A stretch of 64,000 nucleotides of DNA from Pandoraea apista (GTDB lineage Bacteria > Pseudomonadota > Gammaproteobacteria > Burkholderiales > Burkholderiaceae), in NCBI RefSeq assembly GCF_001465595.2, contig NZ_CP013481.2, positions 4,030,001-4,094,000 on the forward strand, in the 5' to 3' direction. Shown in pieces: positions 36,096-44,475 of the stretch; the first letter of the stretch is position 1; each line of letters opens with the position of its first letter. Position numbers and translations under genes: made by a program. Below the pieces are notes generated by a model, which saw only the letters and a list, made by a program, of their open reading frames with translations, did not search any database and was not told the DNA's origin.

Positions 36096-36659
36096 TCATT
36101 TCATACGAGCCAAAGACAAGAACTCGGTTCTCAGCGCCAGATTCGGTTGTAGTTCACCCAACATCGCAGACGTCACCGACTCCTCGCCAGGCGTGCGGAT
36201 CCCGCGACTCTCCATGCATAAATGACGGCAAGTCAGGATCACGCCGACTGCCTTGGGTTGCAGGTGCGCCATCAAAGCATTGGCGACTTGCGTCGTCAGA
36301 CGCTCCTGAACCTGCAACCGCTTGGCGAAACAGTCCACCAGCCGGGTCAACTTGGACAGACCCACGATACGCCCTGCCGGCACATAGCCGATCGTTGCTT
36401 GCCCGAAGAACGGCGCAAGATGATGTTCACAATGGCTATACACCGGGATGTTGCGCACGATAATCAGTTCGTTGTACATCTGCGCCCCGTCCTCAAAGAC
36501 TTTCAGGACTTCCGCCGGATCCTGACGATAGCCTTGAGTCCAGTGCTCCCACGCCAGCCTCACGCGTTGCGGCGTTTCCTGCAACCCCGAGCGATCCGGG
36601 TCTTCACCAACACTTGCCAAAAATCGACGCCAGTCGCCGTCTCCAAAAAGCTGCTCCAT
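36096..36659 (-). CDS. folE: GTP cyclohydrolase I
   Basis: This 187-residue FolE-type enzyme has the Zn ligands visible in YSHCEHHLAPF and in CRHLCMESRGI, and the GTP-binding SKLTRLVDCFAKRLQVQE block. It turns GTP into 7,8-dihydroneopterin triphosphate, the entry to folate and tetrahydrobiopterin-type pterins. No folate genes are nearby. Instead it is divergent from a hydrolase across a variant of the island operator, so it appears to be expressed with the catabolic genes. It may serve a pterin-dependent oxygenase or molybdopterin-like need, but no such enzyme is in the window. The start is uncertain (ATG 36659 or GTG 36695). Confidence 0.88.
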   Translation of the reverse strand: MEQLFGDGDWRRFLASVGEDPDRSGLQETPQRVRLAWEHWTQGYRQDPAEVLKVFEDGAQMYNELIIVRNIPVYSHCEHHLAPFFGQATIGYVPAGRIVGLSKLTRLVDCFAKRLQVQERLTTQVANALMAHLQPKAVGVILTCRHLCMESRGIRTPGEESVTSAMLGELQPNLALRTEFLSLARMK

Positions 36660-36749
36660 GCTCCTTAATTCTCCGTCTACGCGTTCGATATGCACTCTCG
36701 CGCCCTGTGGGTAGCGCTCGAATACAAAGTGTAACTGAGCCTCGATTCA

Positions 36750-36772
36750 ATAACTAACATTTAGTTAGTTTT
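36750..36772. promoter_or_regulatory. Island operator variant
   Basis: ATAACTA-N9-TAGTTTT, symmetrically changed at one base in each half. It also reads as AACTAAC-N5-GTTAGTT. It lies between folE and the divergent hydrolase. Confidence 0.6.
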
Positions 36773-36856
36773 ATGATAATCTGGCACCTAACCCCGGCGC
36801 ATTGGCACCGGGACAAAGTCTGCGGCTAATGGGCTGCGCTTTTGGAATTCGAATTC

Positions 36857-37798
36857 ATGGTGACTGAACGCATGCTCGCCAGCGGAGCTGAGGAACCAGA
36901 CGATCACCCGGGTAGCAACGGCACGCCGATGTGGTACCGCAAGGCCATGGAGCAACCGGGGGAATCGCATTTCCTCAATGTCGACGGCGCGGCTATTCAC
37001 AGCCTTCATTGGGGGCATCGCTCGGGCGAGAAGCCATTGCTGTTGTTACTTCACGGCTTGCGGGCCCACGCGCGCTGGTGGGATTTTCTTGCCCCTATGT
37101 TCGCGTCCAGCTATCACGTCGTTGCGATGGACTTCTCCGGCATGGGGGACAGCGCTCGGCGCGAGTCCTATGACGTATCGCAATTTGCCCGCGAAATCAT
37201 CGCGGTCGCACAAACATACGGCGCCGGCGCTCCCGTCAACGCCGTGGGGCATAGCTACGGCGGCGGGCGATTGCTGCGTGCATGCTACGAGCAACCGTCA
37301 TTGTTCGAACGGGCGATTGCGGTCGATGCGCATGTGTACTTCCGCGACGACAACCTACGCATGCCACCACAGCCCCTTGGCACGAAAATTTATGCGTCGG
37401 CGGACGCCGCGATTGCGCGCTTTCGTTTGACGCCAGAGCAACCGGATACGCCGAACTTCCTGCTGACGCACGTCGCGCGGCACGGCTTGAAACACACTGA
37501 TGATGGCTGGCGGTGGAAGCTCGACCCAGCCGTGACAGCCGACGGCCACACGGAGATCGATGGCGAGACGCTACTGTCCGGGATTTCGGTACCGGTAGAC
37601 GTTGTCGTTGGCGAGCAAAGCAAGGTCGTGTCCCAAGCACTGGCGCAACGGATTGCCACGCACCTCGTCAACGCCCGAGGACCGATCACGATCCCGTCGG
37701 GACACCACCATCTCATGCTCGATCAGCCGATTGCTCTGGTCGCTACGATAAACGCGCTGCTGGCCAATCAGACACACGGAGCACCCCATGCGCGTTGA
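36857..37798 (+). CDS. Alpha/beta-hydrolase 1
   Basis: A 313-residue hydrolase with oxyanion region LLHGLRAHARWW, nucleophile elbow GHSYGGG, an acid in VVVGEQSK or nearby, and a catalytic His in SGHHHLM. The substrate is unknown; an ester, lactone or thioester of a pathway intermediate is likely. It is the first gene of a rightward unit with an acyl-CoA ligase and an SDR, and its end overlaps the ligase start by 11 bases. The start is uncertain (TTG 36842, ATG 36857 or ATG 36872). Confidence 0.78.
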   Translation: MVTERMLASGAEEPDDHPGSNGTPMWYRKAMEQPGESHFLNVDGAAIHSLHWGHRSGEKPLLLLLHGLRAHARWWDFLAPMFASSYHVVAMDFSGMGDSARRESYDVSQFAREIIAVAQTYGAGAPVNAVGHSYGGGRLLRACYEQPSLFERAIAVDAHVYFRDDNLRMPPQPLGTKIYASADAAIARFRLTPEQPDTPNFLLTHVARHGLKHTDDGWRWKLDPAVTADGHTEIDGETLLSGISVPVDVVVGEQSKVVSQALAQRIATHLVNARGPITIPSGHHHLMLDQPIALVATINALLANQTHGAPHAR

Positions 37799-39401
37799 GC
37801 ATCGCAACGCCGATTCGTTCCGCGTTGAAGGAGCAACACTTTGGCAGCTTGTGGCGCGACGCGCTGCCCTCACGCCCGACGCGCCGATACTGATCGACGA
37901 CAACGACCAGGTGTGGACCTTTCGCACGTTCGCGCGGGCAGCCGAGAACGTAGCCGCGTGGTTACTGACCCGCGGAATCGTCCGGCAGTCGGTGATTGCA
38001 TGGCAGTTTCCCACCGATGTCCGTGCCGTCGTACTGTCGGTGGCGCTCGCGCGTCTGGGCGTAGTCCAAAGTCCGCTGATCCCTCTCTACGGGCCCAAGG
38101 AAGTCGCCGCCATCCTGCAACGCAGCGCTGCGTCGCACTTTATCTTGCCTCGCCCCGACTCGCAGGACGCCGAGCAAGTGGCACGCTCGGCGCAAGTGTG
38201 TCGCACGCTTGCGCCAGGGCCGGCGATCATCGAGCTTGACAGGGATGCCTTCGCATACGACGCGCCGCTCACCTTACCCGCTCCGCCTACCGACGCTCGG
38301 GCAGCGCGCTGGATCTACTACACCTCGGGCACCACATCGGAGCCCAAGGGCGCGCTGCACAGCGACGCCAGCCTGATCGCGGCGGGGACCGCTTTTGCAG
38401 ACGCACTCGACGTCGTCCCACAGGACATTGCCGCCATCGGCTTCCCGTATGCGCACGTCGGCGGATCGATGAATCTTGTCATGCTGCTAACGGCGGGCAT
38501 GTCCGCCGTACTGATACGGCGCTTCGCCGCAGACACGGCTGTCGCGCGCTTGCGCCGTCATGGCGTCACGATCAACTGCGGCAGCACTGTGCACTACCAG
38601 ACATTGCTCGGCGAACAGCGCAAGGCGCCGGGAACACCGGTGGTCCCGAGCCTGCGTCTGCTTTGCGGTGGTGGGGCGCCTAAGCCGGCCACCTTGTTCC
38701 ACGACATCAAGCGCGAAATGGGCTGTCTGACCACCCACAGTTATGGGATGACCGAAGCCCCCTTGATCACTGCGGCATCACCGCACCACGGTGATGAACG
38801 GTTGGCAAACACCGACGGCGCACCGGTCGATGGCATGGACATCCGGATTATCGGCTTCGACGGCAGGGTCGCCGACGTCGACGAGGAAGGCGAAATCCGG
38901 ATCAAGGGTCCGACGGTCTGTCTCGGATACACCGACAGCGCCCTGAATCGCAGCGCATTCGATGATCAGGGCTATTTCCGCACCGGTGACGTGGGCAAGC
39001 GCCGATCGGACGGCCATATCGTACTCACGGGTCGCATCAAGGATGTGATCATTCGCAAGGGCGAGAATATCTCCGCGCGCGAAATCGAAGACGTACTTCT
39101 CTCCCACCCGCGAGTCGGCGCAGCCGCGGTCATCGGTCTGCCCGACCCGGAGCGCGGGGAACGCGTCTGTGCCGTCGTGGAACTACGCAACCCGGCGTTG
39201 CCGCTCACGCTCGATGCGGTAATTGCGTGGTTTTCGGACGCCGGCGTGATGCGCCAAAAGATCCCCGAGCAACTGGAAATCGTCGCGCAGTTGCCACGCA
39301 ATGAAACCTTTAACAAGATTCTCAAACACAAGTTGCGCGAGCAGTTTGCTCGCCCTTGCTCCGAGGATGAATCAACCTGCCACAGAGGGACAACAGCATG
39401 A
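37788..39401 (+). CDS. Acyl-CoA ligase (ANL superfamily), second copy
   Basis: A 537-residue AMP-forming ligase with P-loop YYTSGTTSEPKG, GMTEAP, YFRTGDVGKR, the hinge GRIKDVIIRKGENIS and the late catalytic Lys in FNKILKHKL. It activates a carboxylic acid to its CoA ester. It is coupled by overlap to the hydrolase before it and the SDR after it (ATGA overlap). The resemblance is to cyclohexanecarboxylate- and 2,3-dihydroxybenzoate-type ligases, but the substrate is open. Confidence 0.86.
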   Translation: MRVEHRNADSFRVEGATLWQLVARRAALTPDAPILIDDNDQVWTFRTFARAAENVAAWLLTRGIVRQSVIAWQFPTDVRAVVLSVALARLGVVQSPLIPLYGPKEVAAILQRSAASHFILPRPDSQDAEQVARSAQVCRTLAPGPAIIELDRDAFAYDAPLTLPAPPTDARAARWIYYTSGTTSEPKGALHSDASLIAAGTAFADALDVVPQDIAAIGFPYAHVGGSMNLVMLLTAGMSAVLIRRFAADTAVARLRRHGVTINCGSTVHYQTLLGEQRKAPGTPVVPSLRLLCGGGAPKPATLFHDIKREMGCLTTHSYGMTEAPLITAASPHHGDERLANTDGAPVDGMDIRIIGFDGRVADVDEEGEIRIKGPTVCLGYTDSALNRSAFDDQGYFRTGDVGKRRSDGHIVLTGRIKDVIIRKGENISAREIEDVLLSHPRVGAAAVIGLPDPERGERVCAVVELRNPALPLTLDAVIAWFSDAGVMRQKIPEQLEIVAQLPRNETFNKILKHKLREQFARPCSEDESTCHRGTTA

Positions 39402-40222
39402 CGGATGCCGGGTATCGACTCGATGACAAAGTCGCCTTTATCACCGCCGGCGCGAATGGTCTCGGCGAAGCCGCCGCGATGGCCATCGCTCGCTTTGGTG
39501 GAAAAATCGCCTTCCTCGATATCGATAAAGATAACGGCGAGCGCGTCGCGAGGGCGCTTCAGGCTACCGGGACTCAAGCGCTTTTCGTCGAAGCCAATGT
39601 ACTCGACACCGAAGCCATCAACGACGCCGTCGAACGCACGGTAAAGACCTTCGGGCACATTGATATCCTGGTCAATAATGCTGGTGGCGTACGAAAAGGC
39701 GACTTCCTGTCTCAGCCGGAGAAAAGCTGGCGCAAGCATATCGACATGAACCTGGTCAGCATGCTGGCCGCGACACAGGTGGTCGCGCACGTCATGATCG
39801 GCGCCAAGCGAGGCGGCACCATCATCAATATCTCCAGCAGCGAAGGACTTCGCGCCGCCCCCGGGTATGCCGTCTATGCGGCCTGCAAGGCAGGCATGGT
39901 GAGCTTCACCCGCTCCATGGCGCTTGAGCTGGCGCCTCACGACATACGCACCCATGTCCTCGCCCCGGACATGATCGCAACGGCCGGCTTGCGCCGTTTC
40001 GTGGAGCGTGCGGAACCTGCGGAGAACGCCGCTCGCGACCGCTATATCCCCATGGGACGCATGGGACGCGTCGAAGAGTTCGGCAATGTCATCGCGTTTC
40101 TGGCCTCGGACATGGCGTCATATCTCAATGGCGTTCTGATCCCCGTGGATGGGGGCACGATTGCGTCCTCCGGCTGGACGCGCAACGTGCACGGCGACGA
40201 CTGGGCGCTATTTCACGGCTGA
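39398..40222 (+). CDS. Short-chain dehydrogenase/reductase (SDR 3)
   Basis: A 274-residue SDR. The cofactor motif is TAGANGLG, where the usual TG is changed to TA, followed by NNAGGVRKG, NISSSEG and YAACKAG. The Tyr and Lys are present as YxxxK. It shares the ATGA overlap with the ligase and ends the rightward unit. It probably acts on a hydroxy- or ketoacyl-CoA made by that unit. Confidence 0.84.
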   Translation: MTDAGYRLDDKVAFITAGANGLGEAAAMAIARFGGKIAFLDIDKDNGERVARALQATGTQALFVEANVLDTEAINDAVERTVKTFGHIDILVNNAGGVRKGDFLSQPEKSWRKHIDMNLVSMLAATQVVAHVMIGAKRGGTIINISSSEGLRAAPGYAVYAACKAGMVSFTRSMALELAPHDIRTHVLAPDMIATAGLRRFVERAEPAENAARDRYIPMGRMGRVEEFGNVIAFLASDMASYLNGVLIPVDGGTIASSGWTRNVHGDDWALFHG

Positions 40223-40227
40223 TCTCA

Positions 40228-40255
40228 GGCGGCGACGCTGCGAAGCAGCGCCGCC
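40228..40255. terminator. GC hairpin between convergent genes
   Basis: CGCTGC/GCAGCG with a GAA loop, extended by GGCGG/CCGCC after a 3-base bulge, lies five bases after the SDR stop. No T-run is present. Confidence 0.5.
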
Positions 40256-40266
40256 CGCGAACCGTT

Positions 40267-41322
40267 TCACTCACATAGCTGACGCGCCCTGGCCATCAGC
40301 CAGGTCGCGTAGTTGTGAAGAAACAATCCCATCTCCATCGACGCCTTGCCAGCGCACGCACGGGAATAACTTCCTTCCAGCAGGCACGCAAGCTTGAAAC
40401 AAGCCAGCACGGCGTACCACGGCATGTCTGTCATGCTGCGCCCACTGAGTTCGCCGTACCTGCGCACCAATGCGTCGCGCGTGGGGAACCCGGCCCATGG
40501 CGTCACCGCCGGTGTGCGACCGCCCACCTGAGGATCGCCCGGTTCGGTCCAACTGCTCAGAAGCCACCCGAGATCCAGCAACGGGTCACCGAGTGTGGAG
40601 AGCTCCCAATCGACAAGGCCGATCAATTCGGGACGTTCATGTGAAAACATGACATTCGCAAACTGGAAGTCACCGTGAATCACGCCGACGCGACACGTCT
40701 TGGGTCTATGGCGCTCCAGCCAGTCGCCCACCGTGTCGATGTCTGGCAATGACGTTCCCGGATATCCCGGCGTGTCACGATAGCTCTCAAGCTGTGTACG
40801 CCAGCGAGACACTTGACGTTCGAGCCAGCCATCAGCCTTGCCGAAATCCGTCAAACCTACCTGGTCTGGGTCGATCCGCCCCAGTGCGGCAGCGGCATCT
40901 ACCATCGAAAACCCCATTGCATGACGCCACTCGTCAGACGTTGCGTAGTTCCCGGGCAGCGCCCCCATGGGCGTAAAGCCATCAAGGGGCGCCATCACAT
41001 AAAACGTTGCCCCAATGACGTCGGGATCGTCGCACACGGCATACAGACGCGGATGTGGGACATCGCTGTCGCGCAGTGCCGCCAACACCCGGGCTTCGCG
41101 CACCATGGTTTCGTTGCTGTTGGCACGCAAATGTCGGGGCGGACGCCGCAACACGAAGCGTCCATCGGTGCGCGACAGCAGGAAAAGGTTATTTTGCGAG
41201 CCACCCGTCAATCGCACGCATTCAGTCACCGGACCACAGCCGGGAAGCGCTTGCTGGGCAATCCAGGCCTGAAGTGGCTCCCAGGCGAGCAGTCCGTCAA
41301 AATCGGATAGAGGCATTGTCAT
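40267..41322 (-). CDS. Aminoglycoside-phosphotransferase-like kinase, LvaA/ACAD10-type
   Basis: A 351-residue APH-fold kinase. The catalytic loop VIHGDFQFANVMF and the metal motif LVDWELSTLGDP are intact, with the N-lobe Lys in RFVLRRPP-like context. In human ACAD10/11 and in the Pseudomonas lva pathway such kinases phosphorylate 4-hydroxyacyl-CoAs so that an acyl-CoA-dehydrogenase-fold partner can remove the group. The next gene upstream in the same unit is exactly such a dehydrogenase, so the same reaction is inferred. It is not an antibiotic-resistance gene by context. Confidence 0.82.
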   Translation of the reverse strand: MTMPLSDFDGLLAWEPLQAWIAQQALPGCGPVTECVRLTGGSQNNLFLLSRTDGRFVLRRPPRHLRANSNETMVREARVLAALRDSDVPHPRLYAVCDDPDVIGATFYVMAPLDGFTPMGALPGNYATSDEWRHAMGFSMVDAAAALGRIDPDQVGLTDFGKADGWLERQVSRWRTQLESYRDTPGYPGTSLPDIDTVGDWLERHRPKTCRVGVIHGDFQFANVMFSHERPELIGLVDWELSTLGDPLLDLGWLLSSWTEPGDPQVGGRTPAVTPWAGFPTRDALVRRYGELSGRSMTDMPWYAVLACFKLACLLEGSYSRACAGKASMEMGLFLHNYATWLMARARQLCE

Positions 41323-41388
41323 CGTCGTCCGGAGATTTCACTGTGAATACCTGCGCGTGAGGAAACACTTCGCACGCGCCCTCGGGAC

Positions 41389-42672
41389 TCAATAACGCCC
41401 CGCGTATTTTTCGCGCGCTGCCGCGATACGCGGTGGCAGGTGCGCGCTGGGAAACAGTCCCGGTGCCGGCTTGGCATTACGCAGCAGATGCTTGGCGATG
41501 GTCAGTTTGTGAACTTCCGTCGGCCCGTCGACAACGCCCATCATCATGGCATGGATCCACATCTGGGCGAGCGGCATTTCGTCGGACAGGCCAAGCGCTC
41601 CGTGAACCTGGATCGTGCGCTGCACGATGTCATGCATGACCTTTGCCATGGCCACCTTGATACCGGCGATCGGCACCTGGTTGGACTTGTAATCGTGGCC
41701 TTGATCGATCAACCATGCCGTGTGCATGACCTGCAATCGCAATTGCTGGAGTTCAATCCAGGAATCCGCGACATACGCCTGCACCAGTTGTTTGTCAGCA
41801 AGTGCCGAGCCTTTGGTATGACGCGACACTGCCCGCTCGCACAACATTTCCAATGCCATGCGGCACTGCCCGACGGTACGCATGGCGTGATGCACCCGCC
41901 CGCCCCCCAACCGCGCCTGCGCGACAGCGAAGCCCTGTCCCTCACCGCCCAGCAGGGCATCTGCCGGCACCCTTACCCCTTCGTAGCGAATGTAGCCGTG
42001 CGAGTAATCGCTCTCCGGCTCACCGAACACACCGGTATTACGCAGGATATTCACCCCGGGCGTCGCTCTGGGCACCAGGAACATCGATGCTCCCCGATAA
42101 ATCGGAACATCCGGATCCGTCACGCACATCACGATCAGAAACTCCGCATAGCGGGCGTTCGACGAAAACCATTTTTCTCCCGTAATGACCCACTCGTCAC
42201 CATCGCGAACGGCGCGGCACTGGAACTGACCGGGATCGGCTCCTCCCTGAGGTTCGGTCATGCTGTAACACGACACGATCTCGCCTTCCAGCAAAGGCTT
42301 CAGATAGCGATCCTTCTGTGCCTGCGTACCAAACATTGCGATGATTTCGGCATTTCCCGTATCTGGCGCTGCGGTCCCGAACACAATAGGCGCCCACTGA
42401 GAGCGGCCGAGAATTTCATTCATGAGCGCCAGCTTGACCTGCCCATATCCCTGACCGCCGAGTTCGGGCCCCAAGTGGCAAGCCCAAAGCGCTTGCGCCT
42501 TGACCTTTTCCATAAGGGGACGCGCCAGCGCCCGGGCCTTGTGATTGGTAATGTCATACGGTGCGCCCATGCCCGGATAAAGACGATCCAGCGGCTCGCA
42601 CTCTTCCTTCACGAACGCAGCCATCCAATCCAATTTTTCTTGAAACTCCGGGTCCGTCGAAAAATCCCACAT
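41389..42672 (-). CDS. Acyl-CoA dehydrogenase, ACAD10/11 (LvaC)-like
   Basis: A 427-residue FAD-dependent ACAD with CYSMTEPQGGADPGQF, ITGEKWFSSNA and QVHGALGLSDEMPLAQMW, ending in VDGPTEVHKLTIAK. This is the form of the ACAD10/11 subgroup. It is the first gene of a leftward pair with the APH-like kinase (66 bases apart). Together they probably turn a 4-hydroxyacyl-CoA into a 3-hydroxyacyl-CoA through a phosphorylated intermediate. ATG 42672 follows GAGGGGAC. Its promoter region carries a long palindrome distinct from the island operator. Confidence 0.85.
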   Translation of the reverse strand: MWDFSTDPEFQEKLDWMAAFVKEECEPLDRLYPGMGAPYDITNHKARALARPLMEKVKAQALWACHLGPELGGQGYGQVKLALMNEILGRSQWAPIVFGTAAPDTGNAEIIAMFGTQAQKDRYLKPLLEGEIVSCYSMTEPQGGADPGQFQCRAVRDGDEWVITGEKWFSSNARYAEFLIVMCVTDPDVPIYRGASMFLVPRATPGVNILRNTGVFGEPESDYSHGYIRYEGVRVPADALLGGEGQGFAVAQARLGGGRVHHAMRTVGQCRMALEMLCERAVSRHTKGSALADKQLVQAYVADSWIELQQLRLQVMHTAWLIDQGHDYKSNQVPIAGIKVAMAKVMHDIVQRTIQVHGALGLSDEMPLAQMWIHAMMMGVVDGPTEVHKLTIAKHLLRNAKPAPGLFPSAHLPPRIAAAREKYAGRY

Positions 42673-42749
42673 AGCAATGTCCCCTCGCCTTCCTGGCGTT
42701 GATGATTCAGGAGGAGGCACGCGGGCAAAGCGTTCGTGCGCCCTCACAG

Positions 42750-42794
42750 TTGACAGCATATTTCCACATTGACAGCATACTGTCAATGTGGAAA
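42750..42794. promoter_or_regulatory. 34-bp palindrome plus direct repeat, divergent ACAD/SDR promoter
   Basis: TTTCCACATTGACAG-CATA-CTGTCAATGTGGAAA is a perfect 15-bp inverted repeat (42761-42794). TTGACAGCATA also occurs as a direct copy at 42750-42760. The three TTGACAG half-sites suggest a regulator binding site; the spacing is not that of the island operator. The binding protein is unknown. Confidence 0.7.
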
Positions 42795-42870
42795 ATAGCC
42801 TTCATGCCGAAACGAATTACGCTGAGTGCGACAACGCGCACGAACGGGCGCCAGCCACAAAGGAGAGAAC

Positions 42871-43698
42871 ATGCAAGGACAGGGAACAGCACTTGTCACA
42901 GGGGCGAGCCGGGGACTCGGCAGAGCCATCAGTCTTGAATTGGCCCGACGTGGCTACGATGTGATTGCCTGTGTGCGCGACTTGGCATCGGCAAATGGAC
43001 TGGTGGAGCAAGCAGAACATCTATCAGGAACAATCCGGCTGCAAAAGCTCGACATGGCAGCACTGGGCGAATTCCGCGTGCCCGACAATTTACGCATCCT
43101 GATCAATAACGCAGGGTATCGAGGGCCGTATCTACCGATCGAAGAAACCTCGATGGACGAATGGCGCAGGACCTTCGAGACCAACTTTTTTGGTTTGATC
43201 GACCTGACACGTCGCGCCATCCCGGCACTGCGAAACGCCGGCGACGGCATCATATGCAACATCGGCTCCATGGGCGCCTATATGCCCATGCCTTTCTATA
43301 CAACCTACCGCGCCAGCAAGCTTGCGCTGACGGCGATATCGGAAGGCTTGCGAATCGAACTCGCCCCTTTTGGCATACGCGTCATCGAAATCCCTATTGG
43401 CGGTGTCGACACCGACATGCTGCGCACCAGCATTGCCAACCGTCCGCCCGAGGCCATCGATTACGAACGCTATCGCCCCATGGCAGAGCAGCATGCCGCC
43501 ATGCCGGCACAGATTCGCAGCCGTGTGATCTCGGCCGACGATGCCGCACGCAATGTCGTCGATCAACTGGAAGTGGCGGGGCCGCTCAAACGGGCTTGCG
43601 ATCCCAATGCGCAAATACAGCTTGCCGAGCTGTCCACATCGACGGAAGAATCCCGGGCTCAGGCCCTGTTCGCCCGCTTCGGGGCAGCGCCTGCCTGA
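42871..43698 (+). CDS. Short-chain dehydrogenase/reductase (SDR 4)
   Basis: A 275-residue SDR with TGASRGLG, NNAGYRG, NIGSMGAY and YRASKLAL. The GGVDTDM segment and the basic NADP-type region suggest NADPH use. It is divergent from the ACAD gene over the 34-bp palindrome and convergent with the MarR gene. A clean AAGGAGAGAAC site fixes the ATG. The substrate is unknown. Confidence 0.84.
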   Translation: MQGQGTALVTGASRGLGRAISLELARRGYDVIACVRDLASANGLVEQAEHLSGTIRLQKLDMAALGEFRVPDNLRILINNAGYRGPYLPIEETSMDEWRRTFETNFFGLIDLTRRAIPALRNAGDGIICNIGSMGAYMPMPFYTTYRASKLALTAISEGLRIELAPFGIRVIEIPIGGVDTDMLRTSIANRPPEAIDYERYRPMAEQHAAMPAQIRSRVISADDAARNVVDQLEVAGPLKRACDPNAQIQLAELSTSTEESRAQALFARFGAAPA

Positions 43699-43736
43699 AC
43701 CGCTTCCGCGCCCGGGCGGCGGCAGGGGCCGACGAC

Positions 43737-44228
43737 TCAGGACAGATCGTCGACTTCCGCGTTGTCGCTATCCGGATGTTCCAGGTGCTTGCGCATCCGG
43801 CGCAGCGTTTGAACCGCTTGCGCAAGCGCTTCCTCCCCAACGGCCGCGCCTATGTCGTCGGCCCACTGACCGCGAAAGTCAGCGTCCCGTTCGTATAGCG
43901 CCCATCCTGTCGGCGTCATGACAAGCTGCTTGGCACGCTTGTGAAATGGATTGTCTTCAAATGCCACCAAACCGGCGTCGGCCAGCTCGTTGGCAGTGCG
44001 CTGCACCGATTGGCGGGTCAGATCAAGACTACGGGCAATTCGCGCAACCGTCGGCGGTTCAACCGCGCGCGCGACGGCAGACAGAATCAACCCTTGGGAA
44101 TGGCTGCTGAGCCCGCGACTCTCGTTCATGGCGCGTGTTGCAGACAGCACGCGCCCTCTGAGACGCAGCACTTCGTCGATCAGGCTCTCGACCAGCCCCC
44201 CGGCCGGTGTATGGACTTTTTTCTTCAT
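43737..44228 (-). CDS. MarR-family transcriptional regulator
   Basis: A 163-residue MarR-type protein with the winged-helix core (PPTVARIARSLDLTRQSVQRT, cited here in part, around residues 58-78) and the wing DNPFHKRAKQLVMT. It could act on the palindrome at 42.76 kb or on its own promoter. The divergent region upstream carries a near-consensus island operator, so its expression may follow the TetR. ATG 44228 was chosen because earlier Met codons would put that operator inside the gene. Confidence 0.82.
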   Translation of the reverse strand: MKKKVHTPAGGLVESLIDEVLRLRGRVLSATRAMNESRGLSSHSQGLILSAVARAVEPPTVARIARSLDLTRQSVQRTANELADAGLVAFEDNPFHKRAKQLVMTPTGWALYERDADFRGQWADDIGAAVGEEALAQAVQTLRRMRKHLEHPDSDNAEVDDLS

Positions 44229-44298
44229 GCGCGAAACGTGCCATTTCAACCCGGTGTTGTCAACTTCTGGCCAGACCGACGACCACGCAATCACCCCA

Positions 44299-44321
44299 AT
44301 AACTGTTATATTGTCAGTTAT
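44299..44321. promoter_or_regulatory. Island operator copy (consensus)
   Basis: ATAACTG-N9-CAGTTAT with centre TTATATTGT lies between the divergent MarR and hydrolase genes. Confidence 0.72.
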
Positions 44322-44475
44322 ATGAAGACGTGTCTTCATGAGATTTTCGGCCGTAGCCTGCATGCGGCCAGACCTCGCCGATAACCATCTCGGTTATGCG
44401 TCAACCCAACATCCTTTCCGCATCGGCGATCGCCAACCGTCGTCGATGTCGCCATGGCCCATTCTGGATTTCTCT

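Noticed and set aside
40267..41322. Aminoglycoside resistance gene.
   Set aside because: The APH-like kinase is next to an ACAD10/11-type gene in a catabolic island and belongs to the acyl-CoA-linked subgroup by pattern.
42761..42794. The long palindrome as a thirteenth copy of the island operator.
   Set aside because: Its halves are TTGACAG/CTGTCAA with a 4-base centre; the CTG-N9-CAG spacing is absent.
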